Source: Alteromonas sp. KUL49 (GTDB lineage Bacteria; Pseudomonadota; Gammaproteobacteria; Enterobacterales; Alteromonadaceae). From it: a stretch of DNA of 64,000 bases. Shown in pieces: positions 1 through 9,874 of this stretch. The DNA lies in contig NZ_BJKL01000011.1 in assembly GCF_006538345.1 (NCBI RefSeq), positions 95,824 through 159,823 of the forward strand, written 5' to 3'. The notes beneath the pieces were generated by a model that saw only the letters and a program-made list of their open reading frames with translations, made no database searches and was not told where the DNA came from. The stretch's first letter is position 1. Each line of letters opens with the position of its first letter. The position numbers and the translations under genes were made by a program.

Positions 1-19
1 ATGTGCAAGCAATGCATTT

Positions 20-1045
20 GTGTACATTTACTTTTCGCACGAAAATTACACGGTGAAGTACGTTGTATTTCCCAATCAGGTGGCAGTCGCAGAAGTCTAT
101 TTAGCGTTTAATCAAAGCGACTATGTTAGCTCTGAGCAATTTGAAGATAAGGTGAATCACATTGTTGCGGCGGCTATTCGCGCCACTCGCGGTCAATTGG
201 TTGAGCAAATTAAAACCTTTGTTGCGTCATCCCAATCCTCCGACATTAGCTTTGTGCCCGTTGAAAAAGACAAAAAGCAGCATTTGTATTGGACGTCCCG
301 CTGTATTTCGGTAACGACTGAACAGCTTAAAATCCAAGAAGTTAAAGCCATGATCAAAGATTGGTTAAAAGAGACTGAAGTGCCAGAACACGCCGACGAA
401 ATAGGTAAGTCCCGTAATGAGTCAATGACATGGCTGAACTACGTGGTAGTTGATAGCGAAGACGACGATTTTCGCATTTCGACCATGACACTGGCGCAGT
501 ATTGCTATATTGCCCATGAAAAGTGCAATTTAGCGCTTCGTGCCGCTATCGACAGCGTATATGCAGGTTCAAAAATTGGTGACGCAAGAGATTGTTTGCA
601 AGAAACTCGCACGCAAACCAAGCTCCACCAGATAGCGGTGAACGAGCAAACCAAGTATTTAACCCGTCCAAAGCGCGCACTCTTGAATGCGATTTTTGAG
701 TCATGGGAGTATGACCGACTGGTTGAAAATGGCGAAGCTATGATGGAAATCTGTGATACCAAAATTGCAGAGGCAGACGCAAAACAGCGCACCATTAATA
801 GCCAAAAAAGCGACCGTATCTTATTTTCAATCAGTTTGTTTGCGGTATTTGAGTTGCTGGTGTTTTTGTCTCAGTACAGTCGAGAAGTGATGTCTCGACC
901 TGCATTAGACTACACAGATACCGATAAATCTTGGATCTTAGCTTTTATCGCCAGTTTAGATGCAGACTTTATATTCGGTTTAGGCTTCTTCGCTATGCTG
1001 GCGCTGGGTATTACGTATGTTTATGTAGCGAGGGAAAAGCTATGA
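20..1045 (+). CDS. Unrecognised protein with C-terminal membrane hairpin, 5' end uncertain
   Basis: I do not recognise this family. From the GTG at 20 it encodes 341 residues: a long, charged, mostly helical soluble part (about 1-270), then two hydrophobic segments near the C-terminus (about 272-292 and 308-334). The cytoplasmic body would therefore be anchored by a C-terminal hairpin. The reading frame is open to the left edge, so the true start may lie outside the window and the protein may be longer. Its stop overlaps the next gene's start (ATGA at 1042-1045), and that gene overlaps the third in the same way, so the three are probably translated as a unit: cytoplasmic/membrane protein, periplasmic binding-like protein, polytopic membrane protein. 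I infer a joint envelope or sensing role; no function is assigned. Confidence 0.75.
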   Translation: MYIYFSHENYTVKYVVFPNQVAVAEVYLAFNQSDYVSSEQFEDKVNHIVAAAIRATRGQLVEQIKTFVASSQSSDISFVPVEKDKKQHLYWTSRCISVTTEQLKIQEVKAMIKDWLKETEVPEHADEIGKSRNESMTWLNYVVVDSEDDDFRISTMTLAQYCYIAHEKCNLALRAAIDSVYAGSKIGDARDCLQETRTQTKLHQIAVNEQTKYLTRPKRALLNAIFESWEYDRLVENGEAMMEICDTKIAEADAKQRTINSQKSDRILFSISLFAVFELLVFLSQYSREVMSRPALDYTDTDKSWILAFIASLDADFIFGLGFFAMLALGITYVYVAREKL

Positions 1046-2058
1046 AGCAGTACTTAATGCTTGTGTGCATATGTCTGTCGTTAGCAGTTCATAGTGAAGA
1101 GGTTAGTGTACTCACTGATAAGTGGTCGCCGTATATTAATGAGGAAGGTCAAGCCTCGGGTAGAGCAGCGAAAAACCTTGAAGTATTGGCCTACTATGGT
1201 GATTTCAGCGTTAACTGGGAATACATTCCCTTTGCCGACGCACAAGCCTTACTCCCGCTGCATACCACTACGTTGGCATATCCGTATTTCTACACAGAGG
1301 CTCGCGCCGCAAAATTTTATTATTCTGAGCCGTTATATTTCGCTACCTTAACGCTTTTTTATAATCGCCAAGGAAGCGAAGGCAACACGCCAGATTTAGA
1401 CGATACCGAACTAAGATTCGGTAAAGTAGTCGGTAATAGCTATGGCGAAGCGATAGATAGCCTGGTGAGCAATGGTTCTGTTTACCCGAGTGATGTTGCA
1501 GCCCTCGGTGCGCTCCTCAGTAACGACATCGACGTACTTCCCATGGCTGAGGGGGTCATGCAGTCATTGTTGGAAGCTCACTTCCCAGATCGTTCTGAGT
1601 TAATTCTTACCGTGGGTGCTGAACAGTACAGCAGTCGTTTGGGAATGCATGTGATCGCGTCAAAAACTGACACAGGAAAAGCGTTGATAGACAGAGTGAA
1701 TAAAGCATTATCTCGTCGCTTGGCCCTTGCTGGTGAGTATCGATATTCACAAAGTCCGCAAGTTGCTGATGTTGATATTGCCTTGGTGAAAACTGCGGAA
1801 GGTTACCCAGCTATATTAGGGCGGTTCAATCAAAAGAATACACAAGCCTGTACTCTTACGTATGAGGATGATGTCTTCTACACCATTCCAATGGGCACCC
1901 GAGTGATGGTGCTGACTTGGAGCGATAAAATTCTAAATCCCTCCAATACCGACAGGCTTTACGGCAACATGACCGAAGAGAGCCATGTTCTTGTGCTAAA
2001 TGGGCCGCACGTGGGTAAAGAGGTATGTGTGAAAAACATGCATATTGAAGTGGAATGA
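1042..2058 (+). CDS. Periplasmic solute-binding-protein-like protein (SBP family 3-like)
   Basis: The ATG at 1042 overlaps the upstream stop and gives 338 residues. It begins with a clear signal peptide (Lys-rich start, hydrophobic core, processing near AVHS-EE at about 16-20). The mature part starts like family-3 extracellular binding proteins: VLTDKWSPYINEEG, then a YTEARAAKFYYSEPLYF stretch typical of the amino-acid-binding/quinoprotein-accessory fold. About 100 C-terminal residues with two cysteines (QACTLTYEDD and GKEVCVKN) lie beyond the usual fold and may form a small disulphide-stabilised domain. An in-frame GTG-type start further upstream would bury the signal peptide, so 1042 is preferred. 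There is no ABC permease next to it, so it may serve as a ligand sensor for its coupled neighbours rather than for transport. That role is inference. Confidence 0.75.
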   Translation: MKQYLMLVCICLSLAVHSEEVSVLTDKWSPYINEEGQASGRAAKNLEVLAYYGDFSVNWEYIPFADAQALLPLHTTTLAYPYFYTEARAAKFYYSEPLYFATLTLFYNRQGSEGNTPDLDDTELRFGKVVGNSYGEAIDSLVSNGSVYPSDVAALGALLSNDIDVLPMAEGVMQSLLEAHFPDRSELILTVGAEQYSSRLGMHVIASKTDTGKALIDRVNKALSRRLALAGEYRYSQSPQVADVDIALVKTAEGYPAILGRFNQKNTQACTLTYEDDVFYTIPMGTRVMVLTWSDKILNPSNTDRLYGNMTEESHVLVLNGPHVGKEVCVKNMHIEVE

Positions 2059-2608
2059 TGGTAATACTCGGTTGGGTCGGCACCATCTTATACATAGTTA
2101 ACCACGCCTATTTGAGTTTGTATTCTCAATGGCGTAGAGATGTTTACTATTTGGGGAATTTGCTTGCAGCGTCGGCGCTAGTCGTAAGTTCGTCCGCAAT
2201 ACAGTCTTGGCAAGCGGTAGCAATCAATGGTTTTTGGGCCATTATCAGTCTACTCATGCTTGCCAGTGTATCCCTCAGGGCGTTGGCTTTTGGGAGTCGG
2301 CGAGCACAAGTTTTAATGAGTGGTGTTGTTGCTATAGCCGTTGTTGCCGTAATCAAATCGCCAGACCAGTTATGGAATGCGCTAAATTGGATTGCTGCGG
2401 TAATTTTTGCGTTAGCTTACCTTATGTTTTGTACCGATAAGATGCGCCCAAGGCACACCAGCTCGCCAATATGATTGCTGCACTTATGACCTTGCCATCA
2501 CTTTGGCTGCAACAGAATTACTCGGTGTTTTGCCTAGAAGTCACATGGGCGGGGTTGTCGGCGTGGGCTGCGTACAAAAAATACACCGAAGCCCACATTG
2601 TCGACTAA
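2055..2608 (+). pseudogene. CBU_0592-like membrane protein, two repeats, split by a one-base frameshift
   Basis: The first frame (2055-2474) encodes four or so membrane segments beginning GWVGTILYIVNHAYLSLY, which resembles the CBU_0592-like integral membrane domain. A second copy starts at NWIAAVIFALAYLMF, but the frame ends in unrelated residues at 2474. The natural continuation (KAHQLANMIAALMTLPSLW ... EVTWAGLSAWAAYKKY, stop at 2608) is in another frame. The shift is at the CCC run 2447-2449: one extra C would read Met-Arg-Pro-Lys-Ala-His and join both frames into 184 residues with two parallel repeats. The start overlaps the preceding stop (ATGA, with a second ATG at 2058). As written the gene is broken; a sequencing error is as likely as a real mutation. 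Its function is unknown, and it is coupled to the two upstream genes. Confidence 0.7.
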
Positions 2609-2691
2609 TATTCTTATAGCAGGGGACTAAGTCGTCTCCTCAGTTTACGCAAAGTAGCACTGAAACTTTACCTTGCTAAAGGAAAAAGCAA

Positions 2692-3381
2692 ATGATCAAA
2701 ACATTCGTTAAATCTATTACCTTACTAACCTTTCTGATCCTTTCCGTCTCGTATTCGCACGCGTCGGTTATCCGAAATTTTCAAATCCAAATTGCCATAG
2801 ATAATGATTTCGCCATATTTGCCGGCAGTAGCTCGGGTGTTAGCGAGCTCTTATATCAAAATGATGCTGATTGGTATAACCAAGTGGATGTACTCAGTAC
2901 GTTGGATTTTAGTCTAGATCCTGGTGAAGACACGATTTATGTTTTGGCTATGGATGGTGGTGGTATCACTGGTTTCGGTGGCTCCATCAACGGTGAAAAT
3001 GTCATGGACACCAATTTAGATGTTGCCGTAAGTGATGACATAAGTAGCTTCTTGTTGGGCTACAACGCCAGCGATGTAGCTAATGCGAGCTTCGACGCTC
3101 GATTGGTCGACGTACAATCGGCCTTTACGAGCCTTGTATGGAACACATCACCCACGCGCTCAAGCCTCAGTAACTCGGTTTCATCAAGTTCAACGGCAGT
3201 TGTTCAAGATATTCTTAATCTCGACACTAGAATCAGTAAAGAGGCTTATATTTGGGGAGTAGAAGAGGCGGTACTTTATAGATTTAACGCACCCCAGCTT
3301 AATATTGCTGTTCCCGAGCCATCTATGTTGGGCGTTGTTGCTTTCGCTTTATTCGGAATGCGCAGGCTATCAAAGCGGTAA
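2692..3381 (+). CDS. PEP-CTERM sorting-domain exported protein
   Basis: 229 residues with an N-terminal signal peptide (hydrophobic core about 8-20, cleavage near SHA-S). The C-terminus carries a standard PEP-CTERM tail: VPEPS, a hydrophobic stretch (MLGVVAFALFGM), then basic RRLSKR. Proteins with this tail are recognised and cleaved by an exosortase and usually end up on the cell surface or in the exopolysaccharide matrix; no exosortase is in this window. The body is Ser/Asp rich and I cannot assign a fold. The start at 2692 has a good ribosome site (AAAGGAAA about 6-10 bases upstream). It is a single-gene unit, ended by a strong hairpin shared with ppsR. Confidence 0.88.
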   Translation: MIKTFVKSITLLTFLILSVSYSHASVIRNFQIQIAIDNDFAIFAGSSSGVSELLYQNDADWYNQVDVLSTLDFSLDPGEDTIYVLAMDGGGITGFGGSINGENVMDTNLDVAVSDDISSFLLGYNASDVANASFDARLVDVQSAFTSLVWNTSPTRSSLSNSVSSSSTAVVQDILNLDTRISKEAYIWGVEEAVLYRFNAPQLNIAVPEPSMLGVVAFALFGMRRLSKR

Positions 3382-3431
3382 GCTTTACCTGAAATAGACA
3401 ATTATTACTTTGCCCAATTGTCTAAAGATGA

Positions 3432-3462
3432 AAAAAACCGATGTGTCGAACATCGGTTTTTT
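3432..3462. terminator. Bidirectional intrinsic terminator
   Basis: Inverted repeat with arms CCGATGT / ACATCGG (3438-3444 and 3450-3456), flanked by an A-run on the left and a T-run on the right, so it has the stem plus U-tract form on both strands. It lies between the converging PEP-CTERM gene and ppsR. Confidence 0.85.
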
Positions 3463-3489
3463 CTTCAAGGTTAGAAGGTCTTGTGACAC

Positions 3490-4302
3490 TTAATACTTGC
3501 GACGCTTCAAGCCTGTCTCTGCAAGAATTTTGGCGGAGATTTCTTCAATAGAGTATTTCGTACTGTTCAAGAAAGGGATTTTTTCTTTGCGGTACAGGTT
3601 TTCTACTTCTCTTAGCTCCATTCGACATTGTTGTATTGACGCATAACGGCTATTCGCTCGGCGTTCTGAACGGATCTGATGTAGACGGTCTGCTTGGATC
3701 GTTAATCCGAATAACTTGTTTTTGAATCTACGGAGTATGGGAGGCAATTTGAGCATGTCGCCCATGTCTTCCTCGGTAAAGGGGTAGTTAGCCGCTTTAA
3801 TCCCATATTGTAAGGCTAGATAAAGGCTTGTAGGTGTTTTGCCAGATCGAGAAACCCCTACTAGTATTATGTCGGCCTCTTCGTAGTCTTTTAAATTAGA
3901 GCCATCGTCGTTGGCTAACGCGTAGTTAACCGCCTCTATTCTGATGTCGTAGGTAGTTTCATGGATACTGTGGGTACGATGTTTCTCTGGTTTAGAAGGA
4001 ATGCCAAGTACTTTTTCGAGCGGAGCAACAAACTGGTCGAGAAAATTATAGTTAATTCCTACGGACTTAGCGACGATCTTGCGAATATCTACATTCACAA
4101 TTGTATAAAAAACGAGCGGTCTTTCTCCGGTATCTTGAAAACTTTCAGATATTTGATCAAGAACTTTCCGTGCTTGGTCCTCAGTTTCGACAAATGGAAT
4201 GGTGATGTGATTAAACTCAACAGGAAACAGAGAAAGCAGGGCGTGGCCGAAGACCTCGGAAGTAATGGCAGTACCATCAGAAATGTAAAAAGCTGTACGC
4301 AC
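3490..4302 (-). CDS. ppsR: Phosphoenolpyruvate synthase regulatory protein (PSRP)
   Basis: Bifunctional regulator of PEP synthase. It is an ADP-dependent kinase and Pi-dependent pyrophosphorylase that phosphorylates and dephosphorylates a threonine next to the catalytic histidine of PpsA. 270 residues, the usual family length. It starts with MRTAFYISDGTAITSE, diagnostic of the DUF299/PSRP family, and carries the nucleotide-binding loop GVSRSGKT at residues 149-156. The start is GTG at 4302 with AAGGA about seven bases upstream. It is divergent from its substrate gene ppsA across about 180 bases, the standard arrangement in gammaproteobacteria. Confidence 0.97.
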   Translation of the reverse strand: MRTAFYISDGTAITSEVFGHALLSLFPVEFNHITIPFVETEDQARKVLDQISESFQDTGERPLVFYTIVNVDIRKIVAKSVGINYNFLDQFVAPLEKVLGIPSKPEKHRTHSIHETTYDIRIEAVNYALANDDGSNLKDYEEADIILVGVSRSGKTPTSLYLALQYGIKAANYPFTEEDMGDMLKLPPILRRFKNKLFGLTIQADRLHQIRSERRANSRYASIQQCRMELREVENLYRKEKIPFLNSTKYSIEEISAKILAETGLKRRKY

Positions 4303-4484
4303 AACATATCCTTAACATTGTTGTAAATTTATTACAGTTTTAATAAATATTTTACTTTGAGAATTCGCCCATTCTAAGATGATTTCGCTGCAAAGTGATA
4401 CGACTTTCAGCAAAGAACACGGATGACGGACTGCGTCAAAGTGATTATTTATACCCTACTAAACATAAGCCGGAGGCTAGGGCA

Positions 4485-6857
4485 GTGCAAGAATACGTAC
4501 TTTGGTATCAAGAACTGGGCATGCACGATGTGGGTCGCGTGGGCGGCAAAAACGCATCGTTAGGTGAGATGATTTCAAACTTAGCGAATGCAGGTGTGCA
4601 AGTGCCGGGTGGTTTTGCGACTACCGCAGAAGCATTTAACGAGTTTCTAGACCAAAGCGGTTTGGAAGCTAGAATTCACGATGTACTAGATACGCTGGAC
4701 GTTGATGACGTCAATGCATTGGCAGAGGCGGGTAAAAACATCCGCGAATGGATCATCGACACGCCGTTTCAGCCAGCGCTAGAAGACGCTATAAAAACAG
4801 CGTTCGTTCAACTTCAGGGCGATGCTGGCGAAGAAGCCTCTTTTGCGGTCCGTTCTTCTGCAACAGCTGAAGACATGCCGGACGCTTCTTTTGCTGGTCA
4901 GCAAGAAACGTTTCTTAATGTGAAAGGTTACGACGCGGTTTTGATCGCCATCAAACACGTTTTCGCGTCTTTGTTTAACGACAGAGCAATTTCTTATCGT
5001 GTTCACCAAGGTTATGACCACAAGGGTGTAGCGCTTTCTGCGGGCATTCAGCGTATGGTCCGCAGTGACATTGCGTCTTCAGGCGTAATGTTCACTATAG
5101 ACACCGAGTCTGGCTTTGAAGACGTAGTATTTATTACTAGCTCATACGGCTTAGGTGAAATGGTTGTTCAGGGGGCAGTAAACCCTGATGAATTTTATGT
5201 GCACAAGCCAACGCTAGACAAAGGGTTACCGGCTATTGTTCGTCGTAACTTGGGTAGTAAACTTACTCAAATGATTTATTCGCAAGACGAATCTCACGGC
5301 AAGCAGGTCTCTATCGTCGATATTGCACCTGAACAGAGTAAAGTTTTCTCTTTGACCGATGACGAAGTCATGGAGCTAGCCAAACAAGCGCAAATTATCG
5401 AAAAGCACTACCAGCGTCCTATGGATATCGAGTGGGCGAAAGACGGTGCCGACGGTAAGCTGTATATTGTTCAAGCGCGTCCAGAGACTGTGCGCAGTCG
5501 GGAAGATTCACAAAGTATCGAGCGCTTCCAACTCAAGGGCCAGAGCAACGTGGTGTGTGAAGGCCGCGCAATTGGTCACAAAATCGGTGCGGGTGAGGCC
5601 AAAGTGCTTGCTTCCATTGAAGAGATGGACAAAATCCAAGCGGGTGATGTACTTGTTACCGACATGACAGACCCAGACTGGGAACCTATCATGAAAAAGG
5701 CATCTGCGATTGTTACCAACCGTGGTGGCCGTACATGTCACGCGGCGATTATTGCCCGTGAGTTGGGTATTCCTGCGGTAGTGGGTTGTGGTAACGCCAC
5801 TGATAGTATTCAAACTGGCGACAAGATTACCGTGTCTTGCGCAGAAGGTGACACAGGGTATATATACGGCGCTGAGTTAGAGTTCGACGTAGTGACCTCT
5901 CGCATTGACTCAATGCCAGACCTACCATTGAAAGTGATGATGAATGTGGGTAACCCAGATCGCGCGTTTGATTTTGCTCGCTTACCTAATAAAGGTGTCG
6001 GGCTTGCGCGTTTAGAGTTCATCATTAACCGGATGATTGGTGTTCACCCTAAAGCGCTTCTCAATTTTGATGACCAACCGGAAGAGTTGAAAGAAGAAAT
6101 CAACGACATGATTGCCGGCTATGCCTCTCCTACCGAGTTCTATATCGAGAAATTAGTTGAGGGTATTTCGACGATTGGCGCTGCTTTTTCTCCAGAAAAG
6201 GTGATTGTGCGTATGTCTGACTTTAAGTCAAACGAGTACTTTAACTTGGTGGGTGGTTATCAATACGAGCCAGACGAAGAAAATCCAATGTTGGGCTTCC
6301 GCGGTGCAAGCCGTTACATCTCTGAAGATTTCAGAGACTGTTTTGCCCTTGAGTGTGAAGCTATCAAGCGTGTTCGTAACAAGATGGGGCTCACCAATGT
6401 TGAGATCATGATCCCATTTGTTCGTACCCTTGAGGAAGGACGCAAAGTGCTTGAGCTGCTTGAAGAGCAGGGACTCAAAAAAGGCGAAAATGGCCTGCGC
6501 GTTATCATGATGTGTGAGCTTCCTTCTAATGCATTGTTGGCTGATCAGTTCCTCGATATCTTTGACGGGTTCTCAATTGGTTCAAACGACCTTACTCAGC
6601 TGACTCTTGGTCTTGACCGCGACAGTGGTCTTATTGCGCACTTGTTTGATGAGCGTGACCCAGCCGTTAAAGCGCTGCTGTCTATGGCTATTCAAGCGGC
6701 CAAGAAGCGTGGTAAGTATGTAGGTATTTGTGGTCAAGGCCCTTCAGACCATGAAGACTTTGCCGCATGGCTAGTGGCAGAGGGCATAGACTCTGTGTCA
6801 CTCAACCCAGATACGGTAGTAGAGACCTGGTTGTACCTAGCTGAACAGCACGGTTAA
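4485..6857 (+). CDS. ppsA: Phosphoenolpyruvate synthase
   Basis: Converts pyruvate, ATP and water to PEP, AMP and Pi, the entry step of gluconeogenesis, in the cytoplasm. Domains in order: N-terminal ATP-grasp-like nucleotide-binding domain ([11 protein letters not shown] at the start), the central phosphohistidine domain with the swivelling His in [14 protein letters not shown] (His419 with this start), and the C-terminal PEP/pyruvate-binding barrel ending in ICGQGPSD. I chose GTG at 4485 because it gives 790 residues (E. coli PpsA has 792), aligns with the family N-terminus (VLWYQELGM) and has a strong ribosome site GGAGG at 4472-4476. The frame is open upstream to 4395, but that extra stretch does not look conserved. 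PpsR, divergently encoded, regulates it. Confidence 0.97.
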   Translation: MQEYVLWYQELGMHDVGRVGGKNASLGEMISNLANAGVQVPGGFATTAEAFNEFLDQSGLEARIHDVLDTLDVDDVNALAEAGKNIREWIIDTPFQPALEDAIKTAFVQLQGDAGEEASFAVRSSATAEDMPDASFAGQQETFLNVKGYDAVLIAIKHVFASLFNDRAISYRVHQGYDHKGVALSAGIQRMVRSDIASSGVMFTIDTESGFEDVVFITSSYGLGEMVVQGAVNPDEFYVHKPTLDKGLPAIVRRNLGSKLTQMIYSQDESHGKQVSIVDIAPEQSKVFSLTDDEVMELAKQAQIIEKHYQRPMDIEWAKDGADGKLYIVQARPETVRSREDSQSIERFQLKGQSNVVCEGRAIGHKIGAGEAKVLASIEEMDKIQAGDVLVTDMTDPDWEPIMKKASAIVTNRGGRTCHAAIIARELGIPAVVGCGNATDSIQTGDKITVSCAEGDTGYIYGAELEFDVVTSRIDSMPDLPLKVMMNVGNPDRAFDFARLPNKGVGLARLEFIINRMIGVHPKALLNFDDQPEELKEEINDMIAGYASPTEFYIEKLVEGISTIGAAFSPEKVIVRMSDFKSNEYFNLVGGYQYEPDEENPMLGFRGASRYISEDFRDCFALECEAIKRVRNKMGLTNVEIMIPFVRTLEEGRKVLELLEEQGLKKGENGLRVIMMCELPSNALLADQFLDIFDGFSIGSNDLTQLTLGLDRDSGLIAHLFDERDPAVKALLSMAIQAAKKRGKYVGICGQGPSDHEDFAAWLVAEGIDSVSLNPDTVVETWLYLAEQHG

Positions 6858-6879
6858 CCTACTTTTTACGGTAACTAGA

Positions 6880-6909
6880 GCCCTGCTTTTACAAGCGGGG
6901 CTTTTTTTT
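6880..6909 (+). terminator. Intrinsic terminator of ppsA
   Basis: Nine-base-pair stem GCCCTGCTT / AAGCGGGGC (one G-T pair) with a four-base loop and an eight-T tract, starting 22 bases after the ppsA stop. Confidence 0.9.
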
Positions 6910-6924
6910 CGATTTTTTATCAAA

Positions 6925-6940
6925 TGTCGTATATACGACA
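6925..6940. promoter_or_regulatory. Perfect 16-bp palindrome, possible operator
   Basis: TGTCGTATATACGACA is an exact inverted repeat with no spacer, 60 bases upstream of the Mpo1-like gene and just after the ppsA terminator. Its position in the promoter region and its full symmetry suggest a binding site for a dimeric repressor. Which regulator is unknown, and none is encoded nearby. Confidence 0.5.
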
Positions 6941-6999
6941 GTTTGTGACTATTATTGCCAGTATTCTGTGTTTAATTGTTAATCTAAGGTTGCAAATAA

Positions 7000-7515
7000 A
7001 TGAAAAATCTTGAACAGCACTTAAGTGAATATGCCGGTTACCACAGAGACCACAGGAACATTCTGACCCATTACTTTGGGATCCCATTGATTGTGTTCGC
7101 AGTGTTATGCTTACTCAGCCGCCCAATGTTTGATGTGACTTTACCTGTAGTGGGTGAAGCCGTGCTTTCTCCCGCACTTTTTGTATGGCTCATCGGTAAT
7201 CTATTTTATTTGAAACTAGATTTGCGTCTTGGCGCCGTGATGGTGATTTTAACTGGCGCTATGCTATGGCTGGCACAACCAGTCGCCATTCAGAGCACAC
7301 TCGTATGGCTTGCCGTATCCGTTGGTATTTTTGTTGGCGGGTGGGTGTTACAGTTTATCGGGCATTACTACGAAGGCAAAAAGCCTGCGTTTGTTGACGA
7401 TTTAATGGGCTTGGTCATCGGTCCACTATTTGTAGTGACCGAATTGGGATTTGAATTAGGTTTACGCGGTGAGCTACAGCAAAAGATCGAGCAGAATGTC
7501 GGCCCTGTGCACTAA
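7000..7515 (+). CDS. Mpo1-like (DUF962) membrane protein
   Basis: 171 residues with the DUF962/Mpo1 signature: an N-terminal YHRDHRNILTHYFGIP stretch and a C-terminal HYYEGKKPAF followed by GLVIGPLFVVTE. The conserved histidines in these two motifs bind iron in yeast Mpo1, a dioxygenase acting in alpha-oxidation of 2-hydroxy fatty acids. About four hydrophobic segments predict an inner-membrane protein. Bacterial members are mostly uncharacterised, so a lipid-oxidation role here is transferred from the yeast enzyme. It is a single gene behind its own promoter region, which contains the 16-bp palindrome at 6925-6940. Confidence 0.88.
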   Translation: MKNLEQHLSEYAGYHRDHRNILTHYFGIPLIVFAVLCLLSRPMFDVTLPVVGEAVLSPALFVWLIGNLFYLKLDLRLGAVMVILTGAMLWLAQPVAIQSTLVWLAVSVGIFVGGWVLQFIGHYYEGKKPAFVDDLMGLVIGPLFVVTELGFELGLRGELQQKIEQNVGPVH

Positions 7516-7542
7516 TCAATAATCGTGTAACGATACAAACCA

Positions 7543-7597
7543 ATAAAAAGGAAGTGATGAGTTTTTTACCGCGTTTAGTAAAAAGTCCATCACTTCC
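7543..7597 (-). terminator. Long hairpin terminator of the molybdenum hydroxylase operon
   Basis: Outer arms GGAAGTGATG (7550-7559) and CATCACTTCC (7588-7597) pair perfectly. Inner T-rich and A-rich arms extend the stem towards a loop of about eight bases. On the minus strand it is followed by a T-run (complement of AAAAA at 7545-7549), so it terminates the leftward operon ending at 7619. Confidence 0.75.
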
Positions 7598-7618
7598 TGT
7601 TGGTTCTCGTTTGTGACC

Positions 7619-9874
7619 TTATGCTTTTAGCTGGTCACCTATGGGGAGCGTTCGAATTCGCTTCCCACAAGCTGCAAAAATAGCATTACACAATGCTGGA
7701 GCATAAACAGGTGTTGCTGGTTCACCCACACCCGCTGGTGCTTCTCCGTTTTGAATGATCTCCACTTCTACGTCCAGCGGTGAATCACTCATTCTGGGCA
7801 CACGGAAGTCGTGGAAGTTGCTCTGTTGAACACGGCCCTCGTCGAAGGTAATGCCACCACTGATTGCGGTAGTAATACCGTAAATTGAACCACCTTGTGT
7901 TTGGTTGATCACACTATCGGTGTTTACCACAGTACCCGCATCTACAGATACCCAAGACTTAATGATATCGAGCTCACCAGAATCGCTCACTTCCACTTCA
8001 ACAACAGTAGCAATGTACGTCAAGAAGCTACGGTGAGCCGCAATACCTAATCCTCGGCCTTTAGGAAGTTCACGGCCCCAACCACTCATATCGGCAACTT
8101 TCTCGATTGCACCTCGTAATCTGGCAATATCCAACGGATAAACCGACTTATTACCCCAGTAGTTGTTGTACTTGGCGTTCTGGGTGGTTACGTCGAGTAC
8201 TCTGTCTGGGCCAATGACTTCGAGTAAGTAGTCTTTTTGGTCCTTTCCTGCTTTATGAGCGGCTTCGGCAATAAAAGACTGCACCGCAAAGGCATGGAAT
8301 ATATTGGTTACTGAGCGCATCCAGCCAATTCGAGCTTTAGCGGGGGCTTCGCCTCGCTCAAGTTTTAAGTTAGGCGTAAGGATGGGATTGTCGGTAAATC
8401 CAAGATCAAGTTCAAAGCTGAAAGGAGCATTGGCACCTTCAGCAAATGTTGATGCAATTGGGGCAAACGCTGTGCGATGCAAATAGGCTTCAATACCGCC
8501 TTGATCATTCAACGACGCTTCTATGTGTTGTGCCGACACGGCATGATAGTAACCGTGTTGAATGTCGTCCTCTCGCGTCCATTGAACACGAATGGGTTTT
8601 CCGGTTTTCATCGACACATAAGCGGCTTCAGCAGAAAAGTCGGGCTTTGATTTACGTCCAAATGCACCACCAAGCATAGTCACGTGAACATTGATCTTTT
8701 CCTTCTCCATACCCACCATTTTACCCACGGTTTCCATGTCTGCTTGTGGGTTCTGAGTAGAAGCCCAAACATCTACTCGGTCCTCGTAGTACATAGCAGT
8801 CGCACAAGGCGGCTCCATAGGCGCTTGGGTTAAATGGGGCATGTAATAGTCAGCTACTAACTTGTCCGTGTCATTGGCAAGCACACTGGCCGCATCACCT
8901 TTCTCTCGCACCATTTCCTGCGGTGCATTCACCGTTTCAAGCAACTGCGCTTTGAAGCTTTCCGAGTTGTAGTCACCGTTTGGGCCATCATCCCATTCAA
9001 TTTTTAATGCGCGACGACCTTGCATTGCAGCCCATGTGTTCTCGGCCACTACAGCAACACCGCCCTTAGGTTGAAACTGCGGCGCTCCGGTGGGTGCAGG
9101 TATGCTGACCACGTCAATAACGCCTTTTACTGCTCTTGTCGCGGTATCATCCACCGATTTAACTTTTCCACCAACCACAGGCGGGCGTTCAATAATGGCG
9201 ACAAGGGCTTTCGGCGCTCTTACATCAGCGGCAAAAGTTGCTTTACCAGTCACGATATCCTGAAGGTCAATGTGCGCCATTCCAGTATTTATGTAACGCC
9301 ACTCTTCCCGTGTTTTCAGTGTTAAAGCGTCTGCTTCAGGTGGCGTAATACTTAGGGCATCTGACACTAATTCAGCATAGGTGAATGTTTTACCCGAGGT
9401 ATGGGTAACAAGGTGTTGCACCGCACTACACGATGAAGGCTCTACGCCCCAGCGTTTAGCGGCAGCATGTTGCATCATGTAGCGCACGCTAGCGCCCATT
9501 TCTCGTAGTCGCTGTAGATTGAATCGAATACTGCGCGAGCCATCGGTATTTTGGTCGCCATATTTGGGGTCGCCCTTGGCTTGAATAACAACGATCTTGT
9601 CCCATGCCGCTTCCATTTCATCGGCAACTATTTGCGCTACGGCTGTACGAATTTGTTGCCCCATTTCTGAACGATGGCAAGTAATTTCTACTATACCGTC
9701 AGGGCGAAGGGCGACGAATAGATTGGCTGTTTTGGCGGTATCTGATGGTGGAGTGAGCACGCCCGCGAGGGCTCGCGGCGCCGCGCCCAAGAAACATGTA
9801 CCGACCACTAAAGAACCAAGGGCAGCTGACGATTTTAAGAATTTTCGGCGTTGCATATCGAAATATTGGCTCAT
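7619..9874 (-). CDS. Molybdopterin-binding subunit of a xanthine-oxidase-family hydroxylase (IorB-like)
   Basis: 751 residues with an N-terminal twin-arginine signal ([15 protein letters not shown]), so it is exported folded with its cofactor. It resembles the beta subunit of isoquinoline 1-oxidoreductase and aldehyde dehydrogenases of this type: a glycine-rich molybdopterin motif [12 protein letters not shown] and a C-terminal GVGEPATP whose glutamate is the family's catalytic base. The [2Fe-2S] subunit lies directly upstream with a four-base overlap (ATGA at 9871-9874). There is no FAD subunit, which fits the IorAB type that passes electrons to a cytochrome or other periplasmic acceptor. 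The substrate cannot be told from sequence; aldehydes or N-heterocycles are typical. Confidence 0.9.
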   Translation of the reverse strand: MSQYFDMQRRKFLKSSAALGSLVVGTCFLGAAPRALAGVLTPPSDTAKTANLFVALRPDGIVEITCHRSEMGQQIRTAVAQIVADEMEAAWDKIVVIQAKGDPKYGDQNTDGSRSIRFNLQRLREMGASVRYMMQHAAAKRWGVEPSSCSAVQHLVTHTSGKTFTYAELVSDALSITPPEADALTLKTREEWRYINTGMAHIDLQDIVTGKATFAADVRAPKALVAIIERPPVVGGKVKSVDDTATRAVKGVIDVVSIPAPTGAPQFQPKGGVAVVAENTWAAMQGRRALKIEWDDGPNGDYNSESFKAQLLETVNAPQEMVREKGDAASVLANDTDKLVADYYMPHLTQAPMEPPCATAMYYEDRVDVWASTQNPQADMETVGKMVGMEKEKINVHVTMLGGAFGRKSKPDFSAEAAYVSMKTGKPIRVQWTREDDIQHGYYHAVSAQHIEASLNDQGGIEAYLHRTAFAPIASTFAEGANAPFSFELDLGFTDNPILTPNLKLERGEAPAKARIGWMRSVTNIFHAFAVQSFIAEAAHKAGKDQKDYLLEVIGPDRVLDVTTQNAKYNNYWGNKSVYPLDIARLRGAIEKVADMSGWGRELPKGRGLGIAAHRSFLTYIATVVEVEVSDSGELDIIKSWVSVDAGTVVNTDSVINQTQGGSIYGITTAISGGITFDEGRVQQSNFHDFRVPRMSDSPLDVEVEIIQNGEAPAGVGEPATPVYAPALCNAIFAACGKRIRTLPIGDQLKA

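Noticed and set aside
3961..4326. Plus-strand frame opposite ppsR
   Set aside because: Entirely antisense to ppsR and without any family feature.
4395..4484. Extended N-terminus of PpsA from 4395
   Set aside because: The added residues are not family-like, and the GTG at 4485 has a strong ribosome site and gives the expected length.
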